In this document: positions 46,647-55,739 of the stretch, one piece after another
Layout of the letters: the number at the start of each line of letters is the position of its first letter
How positions within the stretch are numbered: position 1 is the first letter of the stretch
NCBI GenBank assembly: GCA_041740995.1
Contig: JBGSKY010000026.1
Coordinates: forward strand, 1-64,000
Length of the DNA: 64,000 nt
Source of the DNA: JBGSKY01 sp041740995
GTDB lineage: Bacteria > Planctomycetota > Planctomycetia > Pirellulales > Pirellulaceae
Reading direction: 5' to 3'
Translations under genes and position numbers: made by a program
Notes under the pieces: model-generated
What the model saw: the letters and a program-made list of their open reading frames with translations, nothing else
Databases searched by the model: none
Told to the model about the DNA's origin: nothing

Positions 46647-48128
46647 TTAGTCGTCTGCTGGCGAGTCTCCGTCTTTAATGACGAATCGAGCCTTTAGTCG
46701 AGCAACTTCCGTTGCCAGCTTGGCTAGCTCAACGCTCCGCAATACCTCGTCAAAATCCTTGTAGGCGGCTGGTGCTTCATCCTTTGGATAGAATCGGCAG
46801 TTGCTCAGTATGTCAGCCTCGTCGAATGACAAGTCAATCGCTTTTTGGCTCAACGTACGTTTTGCTTCACGACGTCCCAGCATTCGTCCGGCTCCATGGT
46901 TTATAGTGAAGCAGCTTTCGATGGCGCCTGGTAACGCAACCATCACCGCTGAACCGGCTTGCGGATTTCCCGGTAGCAAAATGGGATGGCCCGTGCTGGC
47001 AAACCGAGTCCCTTCGAGCGACCGATGACCAGCAGGAAACGCCCGCGTCGCTCCTTTGCGATGCACCCAAGATGGGACGCCAGCAACCGTTTCCTGACGA
47101 GCGATGTTGTGCGAAATGAAATAGACCAAGTCGCCTTGTGTGCCCGGAAAAATTTCTTGAAAGGCCTCCAATACTAACGCGTTTATCTGTAGATGATTTA
47201 CCGTTGCAAAGTTTGCACCTAGCGACATGTCGTCAAGGTAGTCGTTCGCTTCAGGCGTTCCAAGTTCTGCGTAAACCAATTCTCGATCATTGCCAGGAAA
47301 CGGGATTTTCGCGTCAGCAAATTTACGCTGCAGCGTTCGAAACTGGTGCATTGCAATATTGTGCCCAAATCCGCGAGAGCCGCAGTGTGAGAGGAACGCA
47401 ACTCGATTGTGAGCCAAACCAAATTGCTCCGCGATGACTTGTTTGGCCGGATCCGGCGACAATTCGACGATCTCGCATTCTCCGAAATGATTGCCGCCGC
47501 CATAAGAACCTAGCTGGCTGATCTTGTTTCCAAAGTCGCCGACCGTATTGTTTTTGAGGTGCCATTGCATTCGTTCAGCCAGTGCTTCACTTGAATTCAT
47601 CGATCCAAGGTGGCAAGCGTCTTCGCAAGATTGGTTCCATGACTCGGGAATATTCAAATTTCTCAGCACTTCATTTGTAGCGCCTTGCACCACGACGTCC
47701 AAGCCCGTGGTGAGATCGATTTTTCGCCCTTTTTTAACATTGGATTGCCCCCGCCCTGCCCCAGTCGGTAGCCGATCGCAAATTGCTTGAATAAGCTTTC
47801 GTCGAATCGGTTTATCGGTGATCGCGGACGCTGGCAAATCCATTTGCAGCAGGCTCATCGAACATTTGATGTCGACTCCGACCGGACCAGGGTAGATATG
47901 TGTTGGCGACACCATGACACAGCCCACTGGCGCACCGTAACCGCAATGCGCATCAGGATTTAGAATCAAATCAGTGACACCCGGCGCGAGCCGTGAGTTG
48001 ATTGCTTGCTGAATACATTTGGCGTCGAAGGTCCGCCGAATCGCTTCGGTTCCGAAGACACGAATTGGGGCGGTGTCTTGACCGGTTGGAAGCAACGCTG
48101 AAGAAGTTGTTTTTTCTTGAAATTTCAT
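46647..48128 (-). CDS. rtcB: RtcB-type 3'-phosphate RNA ligase
   Basis: 493 residues, the usual length for bacterial RtcB. Visible motifs: NPDAHCGYGAPVGCVMVSPT, the Mn-binding GVDIKCSMSLL (Asp and Cys ligands), GNHFGECEIVEL, HCGSRGFGHNIA, YFISHNIARQE and NHGAGRMLGR, where the His is guanylylated. All metal and nucleotidyl residues I know for the family can be seen. It joins RNA ends bearing 2',3'-cyclic phosphate or 3'-phosphate to 5'-OH in a GTP- and Mn-dependent way, for tRNA splicing or RNA repair. The Archease cofactor was not seen nearby. No inserted intein is apparent. It points toward the YjbQ gene. Confidence 0.95.
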   Translation of the reverse strand: MKFQEKTTSSALLPTGQDTAPIRVFGTEAIRRTFDAKCIQQAINSRLAPGVTDLILNPDAHCGYGAPVGCVMVSPTHIYPGPVGVDIKCSMSLLQMDLPASAITDKPIRRKLIQAICDRLPTGAGRGQSNVKKGRKIDLTTGLDVVVQGATNEVLRNLNIPESWNQSCEDACHLGSMNSSEALAERMQWHLKNNTVGDFGNKISQLGSYGGGNHFGECEIVELSPDPAKQVIAEQFGLAHNRVAFLSHCGSRGFGHNIAMHQFRTLQRKFADAKIPFPGNDRELVYAELGTPEANDYLDDMSLGANFATVNHLQINALVLEAFQEIFPGTQGDLVYFISHNIARQETVAGVPSWVHRKGATRAFPAGHRSLEGTRFASTGHPILLPGNPQAGSAVMVALPGAIESCFTINHGAGRMLGRREAKRTLSQKAIDLSFDEADILSNCRFYPKDEAPAAYKDFDEVLRSVELAKLATEVARLKARFVIKDGDSPADD

Positions 48129-48510
48129 AAAGACCTAGAGTAATTAAATTCACACAGGTGTCAGATGGTAGTCGGATCGCGCGGCTTAAAACCTTACTGT
48201 TCTCTCTGGCGAAGATCGATCCACCAGGCTACGTTACCTCTTATCACGCAAGCGGTTAACACCCCGCCGCGTTTGTCGGTTCGCATTGAAGTCTCGAAGG
48301 ATGTAGAACGCTTTAAAACCCAAAAGGTTCATGGCAAAGGCAAGTTTGCGGTTTGACTTCGGACAATTGCGTTGAACCGGCTTTCTCGACCACTCGTTGG
48401 CATCGATTTTTTGTCAGATTGGTGAGATGGTCTTAAATTAGGTTGGATAATTTTCAAGCAGCTGGACTCTCGAATGCAAATATGGCTGAGTGCCATTTGC
48501 AAACTGACCG
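48129..48510. other. Intergenic region, promoters of rtcB and mqnA
   Basis: 382 bases between divergent rtcB and mqnA. A 63-codon plus frame (48165-48356) has no ribosome site and no family. No hairpin with a T-run was seen. The region presumably contains both promoters but no boxes can be defended. Confidence 0.4.
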
Positions 48511-49263
48511 ATGATTCAAAACGACACTACGACGACGAAATCAGCAGCTTCGCGATTGCGAATCGGCGCTGTTTCGTACCTTAATACAAAACCTCTGGTT
48601 TTTGGTTTAGCAGAAGCGGTCAGTGGTTTTGCGGACCTGTCGTTCGCGGTTCCCAGCCGCTTGGCTATCGAGTTAACGTCTAATGCTCTAGATGTCGGAC
48701 TAATTCCTGCGATTGAGTACTTTCGGCATCCTGAAAGAAAAATCATTTCGGACGCTTGTATCGCCTGCCATGGTCCAGTTTGGAGCGTTCAGGTGCTTTT
48801 TCGAAAGCCTCCGCGAGAAGTGGAAACATTGGCGGTCGATGAAGGTTCTCGGACGAGTGTCGCGTTGACCCAAATCTTGTTGGCGGAACGTTTCAATGTT
48901 CGACCAACACTTGTACCTTTTTCGCTCCACGAGCGAATCGAAAATGCGCAAGCTGATGCAGTGCTAGTTATTGGGGACAGGGCAATGCATCTAGAATCGT
49001 GTGCGAATGATTTTGTCGAACGTTGGGACCTTGGACAAGCTTGGCTGGAGCACACTGGCCTGCCATTCGTCTTCGCAATGTGGGTTGCGAACAAAGACGT
49101 CCCGACAGTCAGCTTGGAAACCGTACTGGCGGCACAACGGGATCTGGGGCTGGCAAATGTCGAATTGATTGCCGAGCGATATGGTGCCTCTTACGAGCTT
49201 GCTCCTCGACAAGCTGTTGCCTACCTGACAAAGTTTTTACGCTTCAAGTTGGGACCCGATTAG
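48511..49263 (+). CDS. mqnA: Chorismate dehydratase of the futalosine menaquinone pathway
   Basis: 250 residues of the MqnA periplasmic-binding-like fold: RLRIGAVSYLNTKPLVFGLA is the signature N-terminus, VPSRLAIELTSNALDVGLIP then AIEYFRHPERKIISDACIAC follow, and VLVIGDRAMH and LPFVFAMWVANK are later family blocks. MqnA removes water from chorismate to give 3-enolpyruvoyl-benzoate, the first step of the futalosine route. The next gene is mqnC, 114 bases on, so the cell makes menaquinone by that route; mqnB, mqnE and mqnD must lie elsewhere. No signal peptide, as expected for a cytoplasmic enzyme. Confidence 0.93.
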   Translation: MIQNDTTTTKSAASRLRIGAVSYLNTKPLVFGLAEAVSGFADLSFAVPSRLAIELTSNALDVGLIPAIEYFRHPERKIISDACIACHGPVWSVQVLFRKPPREVETLAVDEGSRTSVALTQILLAERFNVRPTLVPFSLHERIENAQADAVLVIGDRAMHLESCANDFVERWDLGQAWLEHTGLPFVFAMWVANKDVPTVSLETVLAAQRDLGLANVELIAERYGASYELAPRQAVAYLTKFLRFKLGPD

Positions 49264-49376
49264 AGAGCAGCCTTTTAACTTTATCGAGATAAAGCGACCG
49301 CGCTTGGTCTTATTGAATTACACCAAACCTTGAACGGCGAGCCGAAACGCCCCGGTTTTTTGAAAGTAAATTGCTG

Positions 49377-50525
49377 ATGAATGTTCAATCGATTTTGGAC
49401 AGTGTGTTGGACGGCAAACGGCTATCTGCCGAGGACGCCCTTACGCTCTTAGAGTCACATGAACTGGCCGCCATCGGTCGGGCCGCTGACACTATAACTC
49501 GGCGGTTGCATCCGGAGACCTACCGGACATACAACATTGACCGGAACATCAACTACACCAACATCTGTACCGCGGTCTGCGACTTTTGCGCTTTTTATCG
49601 CAATCCTAAAAGTGATGAGGGTTATGTGCTGCCGCGCAGCGAGTTGCTTGCCAAGATCGCAGAGGCGAAGTCACTGGGGGCGAATCAAATTTTGATGCAA
49701 GGCGGACTACATCCGTCATTCAAGCTCGAATGGTACGAAGAACTGTTGCACGATATCCATCGTGATTTTCCAGACATTAATATTCACGGGTTCAGTCCGC
49801 CGGAATTACATCATTTCACGAAAGTCAATCATCTCGACATCAAAGAAGTTTTAACCCGTTTGAAGGCTGCAGGGCTTGGCAGCATTCCTGGCGGTGGTGC
49901 TGAAATATTGGTCGATCGAGTGCGAAAAGAGATCACTCGCGGCAAAGTTTTGACGGATGACTGGCTCAATGTGATGCGGGTGTGGCATCAATTGGGCGGC
50001 AAAAGCACGGTGACGATGATGTTTGGTCATGTTGAAACGCTGGCTGAACGAGTCGAGCACTTGGAGCGAGTGCGGCAACTTCAAGACGAAACCGCCGGGT
50101 TTACCGCCTTCATTTGCTGGACTTTTCAGCCGGAGCATACGGATCTGTCGCACATTCCACCGACCGGTTCCTACGAATATCTTAAGACTCAAGCGGTAGC
50201 GAGATTGTATTTGAATAATATTCCAAACATTCAGTCGTCATGGGTGACCCAGGGCCTGAAAATTGGTCAACTTGCGTTAAGCTTTGGGGCCAACGATATG
50301 GGATCATTGATGTTGGAAGAGAACGTCGTTGCCGAAGCTGGAACGGTTCACTATTTGACACTCGATGAGATTCGGAATGCTATTTTCGACGCAGGCTACG
50401 AGCCTCACCAGAGAGACGTTTTCTATCGGCTAGTCGACTCGGAGTTAGAAAAATTCGCGATCGATGCGAACCAGAAATTCAATGCGCAGGCAAAAACCGC
50501 CCTGCCGATTGCAACGCTCGCCTAA
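49377..50525 (+). CDS. mqnC: Cyclic dehypoxanthinyl futalosine synthase (radical SAM)
   Basis: 382 residues from ATG 49377. The radical SAM cluster motif is YTNICTAVCDFCAFYRN (CxxxCxxC). GANQILMQGGLHPSFKLEWY and SPPELHHFTKVNHLDI are typical, as are IPGGGAEILVDRVRKEITRG and VTMMFGHVETLAERVEHLER, all in the usual order for the MqnC/MqnE group. The ending (MLEENVVAEAGTVHYLTLDE) supports MqnC. It cyclises dehypoxanthine futalosine in menaquinone synthesis. An upstream TTG at 49371 is possible. Assignment to MqnC rather than MqnE or CofH rests on overall resemblance. Confidence 0.92.
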   Translation: MNVQSILDSVLDGKRLSAEDALTLLESHELAAIGRAADTITRRLHPETYRTYNIDRNINYTNICTAVCDFCAFYRNPKSDEGYVLPRSELLAKIAEAKSLGANQILMQGGLHPSFKLEWYEELLHDIHRDFPDINIHGFSPPELHHFTKVNHLDIKEVLTRLKAAGLGSIPGGGAEILVDRVRKEITRGKVLTDDWLNVMRVWHQLGGKSTVTMMFGHVETLAERVEHLERVRQLQDETAGFTAFICWTFQPEHTDLSHIPPTGSYEYLKTQAVARLYLNNIPNIQSSWVTQGLKIGQLALSFGANDMGSLMLEENVVAEAGTVHYLTLDEIRNAIFDAGYEPHQRDVFYRLVDSELEKFAIDANQKFNAQAKTALPIATLA

Positions 50526-50732
50526 TCGATGTTTGCGAAACAGCGAACCTACGTTGCGACAAATCGTCTACCGGCTTATAACTGTCTCAGTGTGGTGAGC
50601 TTGAAAAGGAATCGTTACCCGTTTGCCTGAAATCCGCAGATGGTTTTTGGGCCAGTTTGTCTGCTTTGAAAAGCGACCTCCGCCGCCCTCTCTAGCGCCG
50701 AATCGTTATTAGCTTTCAAAGGTCAGCCTACC

Positions 50733-51764
50733 GTGCCGCATGCTCACATTGGACCCATCGCTGTCCACTATCCCGAGGCGATAGAGACCAATGCAATGCT
50801 CCAAGAGCGGTTTCCTGACTGGGATATACCGCTGATCGAAGAAAAGACAGGAATCTCTGCCCGTCATATTGCTGCGCCCGACGAAACGGCATCTGATTTG
50901 GCGTATCAAGCCGCGCAGAAACTCTTTGTTGACTATGCGGTCGATCCGTCAACCATCGACTATTTACTCTTTTGTACCCAGACGCCCGACTATCCCTTGC
51001 CAACGACCGCGTGTCTGTTGCAAGATCGGTTGGGTTTGAGAACGTCATGCGGTGCCCTTGATTTCAATCTTGGATGTTCCGGTTTCGTCTATGGTTTGTC
51101 GCTTGCAGAGGGGCTAATCGGGACCGGGCAAGTCAAACGCATTCTGTTGATCACGTCAGAGACTTACAGCAAGTACATCGACGAGCAAGATCGATCGTTG
51201 CGAACTATTTTTGGCGACGCGGCAGCAGCGACACTAATCTATGCCGGTCCAAATCCGACACTAGAAATGTTTCGTTTTGGGACCGATGGCAGCGGAGCTG
51301 ATACGTTACTGGTGGGCGATGGCGGAGCTCGCTCGGAAGCGGATGCGATCAAGCCACGTCACCGCAAACGCTGGAAGAGCCGACTGTATATGGATGGTCC
51401 AAGTTTGATCAACTTTACAGTCACAGCGATTCCCGATTTGATTCGTCAAATGCTTCGCGATCGTGGATTCACAATGGACGATATCGACTTGATGCTGATG
51501 CATCAGGCGACTCGCAAGATGTTGGAACAATTGCAACTGGCGCTTCAAGTTGACGAAAGTAAATTACCGATTCGTATGAAAGACTGCGGCAATACAGTAT
51601 CGTCAACGCTGCCAATTTTGATCAACGAACTTCGCGCCGACGGAACACTTCGCGCGGGCAAGCAAACCATGCTTGTCGGTTTCGGTGTTGGCTGGTCTTG
51701 GGCTGGCTGTCTTTGGCGTGATTCGTTCGAACCCTGGAACCGTGTCTATTCGACCGCGCTTTGA
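50733..51764 (+). CDS. fabH: 3-oxoacyl-ACP synthase III (FabH type)
   Basis: 343 residues from GTG 50733. The KAS III fold is clear: EEKTGISARHIAAPDETASD, LLFCTQTPDYPLPTTACLLQ, the active-site Cys in FNLGCSGFVYGLSLAEGLIG, His in LMLMHQATRKMLEQLQ, and Asn in DCGNTVSSTLPILINEL. The triad is complete. Such enzymes start fatty-acid chains from acyl-CoA and malonyl-ACP, but close relatives with long inserts serve specialised lipids. Here the enzyme is followed at once by a FabI-like reductase, not by fabD/fabG, so it may belong to a separate lipid path. No ribosome site of note. Confidence 0.88.
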   Translation: MPHAHIGPIAVHYPEAIETNAMLQERFPDWDIPLIEEKTGISARHIAAPDETASDLAYQAAQKLFVDYAVDPSTIDYLLFCTQTPDYPLPTTACLLQDRLGLRTSCGALDFNLGCSGFVYGLSLAEGLIGTGQVKRILLITSETYSKYIDEQDRSLRTIFGDAAAATLIYAGPNPTLEMFRFGTDGSGADTLLVGDGGARSEADAIKPRHRKRWKSRLYMDGPSLINFTVTAIPDLIRQMLRDRGFTMDDIDLMLMHQATRKMLEQLQLALQVDESKLPIRMKDCGNTVSSTLPILINELRADGTLRAGKQTMLVGFGVGWSWAGCLWRDSFEPWNRVYSTAL

Positions 51765-51781
51765 AAAGTACAATTGAGCTG

Positions 51782-52585
51782 ATGGACTTCTTGCAACTTC
51801 AGGGAAAACGCGTTGTCGTTTTTGGCGTAGCGAACAAAAAAAGTGTAGCGTATGCAATCTCGCAAACGCTCGAAGCGGCCGGGGCCGAAGTCATTTATGT
51901 CGTTCGCTCGGAAACGCGTAAAGATTCGTTATCTAAGCTGCTCGCGGGCCGAACGGTCTTCGTGTGCGATGTCGAAGATCAGTCGCAAATTGACCAGCTT
52001 GCGATTCAAATCGCTGTCCAGGGTGCACCTCTGCAAGGAATCGTGCATTCCATTGCATTTGCCGACTATAGCGACGGCATTAAACCTTTTCATGAAACGA
52101 CTCGCAAGCAATTTTTGCAAGCGATCGACATCTCTTGTTTCTCGCTGGTGGCAATCAGCAATGCGTTGCGTGAATCGTTGGCATCAGATGCATCCATTGT
52201 TGCAATTAGCATTTCGACGACACGGATGGCCAGTGAGAGCTATGGATTTATGGCGCCTGTTAAAGCGGCCCTCGATTCGTCGCTGGCGTTTCTGGCAAAA
52301 TCTTTTTCTCGTTTCTCCTCAGTTCGATTTAACGCCGTTGGTGCTGGCTTGCTCAAGACGAGCGCGTCGGCGGGAATCCCGGGATACGTGGACGCTTACC
52401 TCTTTGCCGAAAAAGCGATCCTGCGAAAACGAGCGTTACAAACGGATGAAGTCGCCAATGTCGCAACATTTTTGATCAGCCCACGTTCTAGTGGAATCAC
52501 TGCCCAAACCATCATCGTAGACGCTGGAATGTCGACCAATTATTTCGACCAGACAATCCTGCGATCGGTCGCCGAAGGCTCCTGA
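51782..52585 (+). CDS. FabI-like enoyl-ACP reductase (SDR)
   Basis: 267 residues from ATG 51782, 17 bases after fabH. The FabI-type NAD loop is VVVFGVANKKSVAYAISQTL, HSIAFADYSDGIKPFH follows, and the active-site pair is Tyr-X6-Lys in YGFMAPVKAALDSSLAFLA. The end, GITAQTIIVDAGMSTNYF, matches the family. In FabI it would reduce the enoyl-ACP double bond in the last step of chain elongation. It is diverged from housekeeping FabI; the N-terminal strand is preceded by a short leader. With the adjacent FabH it makes a two-gene fatty-acid pair. A short-chain oxidoreductase of another substrate is the alternative. Confidence 0.82.
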   Translation: MDFLQLQGKRVVVFGVANKKSVAYAISQTLEAAGAEVIYVVRSETRKDSLSKLLAGRTVFVCDVEDQSQIDQLAIQIAVQGAPLQGIVHSIAFADYSDGIKPFHETTRKQFLQAIDISCFSLVAISNALRESLASDASIVAISISTTRMASESYGFMAPVKAALDSSLAFLAKSFSRFSSVRFNAVGAGLLKTSASAGIPGYVDAYLFAEKAILRKRALQTDEVANVATFLISPRSSGITAQTIIVDAGMSTNYFDQTILRSVAEGS

Positions 52586-52646
52586 ATCAGACCAATCGGC
52601 AAGCAATCATTGGTAGCCTACCGCAGCTTGCAATTCCGTTCTGCTC

Positions 52647-53510
52647 TCACTTGTTCATGGAAGCCATGACCATCTTCATGTCGTCCCAAGTCATTTTTTT
52701 GGCATCTGGAACGCGCAATAAATAGGAAGGGTGATAAGTCACTGCGACCTTGGCCCCGCGATAGGAATGGAACCTTCCGCGAAGCTTACCGATTCCTTGT
52801 GTTGAATTGAGCAACGCTCTTGCCGCAACTGCGCCTAAACAGACGATAAATTGCGGCTGAACCAGTTCAAGTTGTGCAATGAAGTATGGCTGGCAGTTTT
52901 GAATCTCAACGTCCGTTGGTGTTCGGTTGTTTTGTGGTCTGCACTTTACTGCGTTCATTATGTAGACCTGTTCCCGCTTTAGATTCATCGCGACAATTAT
53001 TTTGTCCAGCAATTGGCCTGCGGCCCCAACAAACGGCTCGCCGCATTTATCCTCCTCTTGGCCAGGAGCTTCGCCAATGAAGACGATCTTGGACATTACA
53101 TTTCCAACTCCGTAGACCGTTCGCTTCCGCGAGCAAACTAAGTCCTCGCATTTGGTGCACTTGGCAACGGAATCGTTTTGTTGCCTTAAGTTCGCCGTTC
53201 GCTGCGCAACGTCCATTGGCGAATCTTGCCATCGGCCGTCGATTTCCGGCGATTCGCTCAATGGTTCCCGTAGAGGCAATACGGTTGAAGATTCGGTGAC
53301 AACAGCTTTCGAAACTGTCGTTACAGGAAGTAACGAACCGGTCTGCGGACGTTCGTCCATCAAGGCGGTCTCCTCTGTTGGGAACTCGCTCAGATGAGCC
53401 GCGAACCAAGCCTTCGGCTGACCAGCATCTCCGGTCGGTAGCGATCGGACGCCACAGCGTTGTAGGTTTTCCAGTGATTGAGCAATCGCTAGCGCTAATT
53501 CGTCTTGCAT
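52647..53510 (-). CDS. Type-4 uracil-DNA glycosylase with long N-terminal extension
   Basis: 287 residues. The family-4 UDG domain begins near residue 135: VAKCTKCEDLVCSRKRTVYG with two cluster Cys, SKIVFIGEAPGQEEDKCGEP (active-site GEAPG), GAAGQLLDKIIVAM, NAVKCRPQNNRTPTDVEIQN with a cluster Cys, and VAVTYHPSYLLR (HPSYLLR motif). A fourth Cys lies in the QNCQPYF region, so a [4Fe-4S] cluster can form. Residues 1-130 are an unlike, Ser/Pro/Glu-rich region, longer than usual. It removes uracil from DNA. It converges with the FabI-like gene 62 bases away. Confidence 0.9.
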   Translation of the reverse strand: MQDELALAIAQSLENLQRCGVRSLPTGDAGQPKAWFAAHLSEFPTEETALMDERPQTGSLLPVTTVSKAVVTESSTVLPLREPLSESPEIDGRWQDSPMDVAQRTANLRQQNDSVAKCTKCEDLVCSRKRTVYGVGNVMSKIVFIGEAPGQEEDKCGEPFVGAAGQLLDKIIVAMNLKREQVYIMNAVKCRPQNNRTPTDVEIQNCQPYFIAQLELVQPQFIVCLGAVAARALLNSTQGIGKLRGRFHSYRGAKVAVTYHPSYLLRVPDAKKMTWDDMKMVMASMNK

Positions 53511-53783
53511 CGCAAATTATCTAATTTTCCAAGCTTGTGTCGCTTTGCTGTCAGGGATGTGGATTTGGGAGGGGCGAGTGGAATGCGGAGTCTGCGGTAA
53601 TTTTGTCGATAAAAAAACTTCTTCCGATTGAGCTGAATTTACTGATTTCGTCAAATGTTTTGATTCTAACGACCGATGATAAGGATTAGTTGGGGGTTCG
53701 AAGTTTCGCTTGAATACGGCTTGCCCGCCATTTGAGCAAACTGTGCATAAGTAGATAGATTTAGCCGCAAGGAAGTCTCAGTC
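53511..53783. other. Divergent promoter region between the uracil-DNA glycosylase and BBP7 genes
   Basis: 273 bases with no ORF of protein character. It should hold both promoters. AAGGAAG precedes the GTG of the BBP7 gene. No inverted repeat or leader hairpin was recognised. Confidence 0.4.
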
Positions 53784-55403
53784 GTGAATCGATTCATCGC
53801 CATCGGACTCATTTTAACGTTCGCAGTCGGAGAGTTACAGGCTCAACAGCCAACGCCAGCGCGGCGTCCTAGTTCTCCACAGCCGACCACCCGTACAACC
53901 AATCCTGCTGCTTCACAGCCAAGTCGCCGAAGTGAACCGACGCCAAGTTCACAGACTGCGAGCAAACAGCCGGTTCAACGAGCAGTGGCAGTGAAGACTG
54001 AACCGGCATCCAATGTCGGCACCAGCGCACGACCAGCTCGCAAATCGGAAGTCACTCAAGCCAGTGCCGCTCAATATGGCGAAGTCGTTTATGACGAACA
54101 TGCTCCGATGGGCATGAGTGAAGGTCCGGTATACTACGACGAACCTGGTGTCAGTGGATGCGATAGCTGTGGGAGCGGCTCATGCGGCGGTTCTTGCGGG
54201 ATGACGTTTGGGTCCTGTGGATTGGATATATGCAATCCTCCTGCTGGTGCTCGTCAGCTATGTATTTGTTTGCCAAGCCATGGGTGGGTGCAACTTGACT
54301 ACTTAGGCTGGTATCCAAGTGGAATGAACGTTCCACCGCTAGCAACCACTTCAACATCTCAGACTGTCGGGCAAGGCATCTTGGGTGAAGCGACGACACG
54401 TCACTTAATTGGAAATCAAATCCTGACTGATCGTTTCGACGGAGGCCGGATTCGATTCGGCTGGTGGTTTGCAAACAATCCAAGTTTGGGATTGGAATTG
54501 GAATATCTCGGAACAGGAACACAAGATTACTCGTTCTCGCAACGATCGGCAGGTGATCCGCTGTTGGCTCGACCATTCTTCAACGTGTTGACTGGGCTTC
54601 AAGATTCACAGCTAGTTGCTCAAACCGGAGTTGTCACAGGCAAACTAGACGTCAACGCTTCGTCAGAGTTCCAAGGTGGTGCGATTCGTTTTCGCAAGTC
54701 GCTCTGCTGTGGTTCGAACTGTAAGTTCTCCTGTTTGTCGTGCGGACCGGTTCAATCACAATCGAGAATTGACGCTACGCTTGGCTTCCGGACCTTTGAA
54801 CTGAACGACAACTTGACGATTCGTGAAGATTTGCAGAGCCAACGCAATGCTGGTGACGCCTTCTTAATAGAAGATAGCTTCCGTACTCGAAACCAATTCA
54901 ACGGTGCCGAACTGGGCGTGATGTGGCAAGGTCGACGAGGTTACTGGACCTTGGATATGCTGCTTCGAACATCGTTCGGAAACACTCGCCAAGAAGTTAT
55001 GATTGACGGTTCGACCGAGACAACTGAGTTAATCAACGGTGTAAGCACAACCACTGAACAAGAAGGCGGACTGTTCGCACAGAGTACCAACATCGGAAGC
55101 TATGTTCGACAACAGTTTGGAGTTGTGCCAGAAGTCGGTGCAACACTCGGATATCAATTGACGCCGCGAATGCGATTGACCGCCGGCTACACGTTCATCT
55201 ACTGGAGCAATGTTGCTCGTCCAGGTGACCAGATCGATACCGACGTGAATACTAACTTGCTACCGCCGGCGGTTGATCCGATAACCGGTGCACTGCGACC
55301 ACGGTCACCGTTGCAAAACGGTTATGTGACTTCACAGAAAGGTTTCCGCACGACCGATTACTTTATCCAAGGTGTAAATCTTGGGGCAGAATATCGCTGG
55401 TAG
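53784..55403 (+). CDS. BBP7-family outer-membrane beta-barrel protein
   Basis: 539 residues. The signal peptide (NRFIAIGLILTFAVGELQA) leads to a Pro/Ser/Thr-rich stretch (to ~100), then a Cys-rich block (GCDSCGSGSCGGSCGMTFGS, then CGLDICNPP, around residues 122-155). From ~165 the barrel begins: WVQLDYLGWYPSGMNVPPLA, DGGRIRFGWWFANNPSLGLE, LEYLGTGTQDYSF, and ends with YQLTPRMRLTAGYTFIYWSN and ITGALRPRSPLQNG, a pattern typical of the planctomycete BBP7 family. The barrel contains further Cys pairs (KSLCCGSNCKFSCLSCGPV). It is probably an abundant outer-membrane porin or envelope protein. A terminator follows about 75 bases after the stop. Confidence 0.9.
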   Translation: MNRFIAIGLILTFAVGELQAQQPTPARRPSSPQPTTRTTNPAASQPSRRSEPTPSSQTASKQPVQRAVAVKTEPASNVGTSARPARKSEVTQASAAQYGEVVYDEHAPMGMSEGPVYYDEPGVSGCDSCGSGSCGGSCGMTFGSCGLDICNPPAGARQLCICLPSHGWVQLDYLGWYPSGMNVPPLATTSTSQTVGQGILGEATTRHLIGNQILTDRFDGGRIRFGWWFANNPSLGLELEYLGTGTQDYSFSQRSAGDPLLARPFFNVLTGLQDSQLVAQTGVVTGKLDVNASSEFQGGAIRFRKSLCCGSNCKFSCLSCGPVQSQSRIDATLGFRTFELNDNLTIREDLQSQRNAGDAFLIEDSFRTRNQFNGAELGVMWQGRRGYWTLDMLLRTSFGNTRQEVMIDGSTETTELINGVSTTTEQEGGLFAQSTNIGSYVRQQFGVVPEVGATLGYQLTPRMRLTAGYTFIYWSNVARPGDQIDTDVNTNLLPPAVDPITGALRPRSPLQNGYVTSQKGFRTTDYFIQGVNLGAEYRW

Positions 55404-55739
55404 AAAATTTGAAGCATCGAACTCGCCGACCGAACCAACGAATTTGCCGCTCGCGGCAAAAGACAATTAAAAAAGCCGAATGCCCGGAGTCAAATCAGAC
55501 TCTGGGCATTTCGCATTTAATCATTCGCGATGAACCGTCATTTCGCGATTGCAAGCAAAAAATCGGAAAAATCGGTAAACTGCTCCGATTGCGGCAACTA
55601 TAATCGGCCCGTCGTTTCAAAATGTAACGATCGTAACCTTGTGTCTTTGGACCAGCGGGGAACCGGTCGATAGACTCGATAGGTCCAAGTTGATTTGTGC
55701 GGCTTGGCACAATTGTTTGATTGTTTTGGAGTTCCCCAG
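55404..55739. other. Intergenic region holding the BBP7 terminator and the next gene's promoter
   Basis: 336 bases. Apart from the stem-loop at 55479-55510 there is no structure or coding character. The promoter for the LEPR protein at 55740 lies in the right half. A short plus frame (55409-55603) is not convincing. Confidence 0.45.
55479..55510 (+). terminator. Intrinsic terminator of the BBP7 gene
   Basis: Arms AATGCCCGGAGTC and GACTCTGGGCATT (55479-55491 with 55498-55510) pair over 13 positions with one G-T, loop AAATCA. TCGCATTT follows; the T-run is weak, but the stem is strong and well placed after the stop. Confidence 0.75.
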
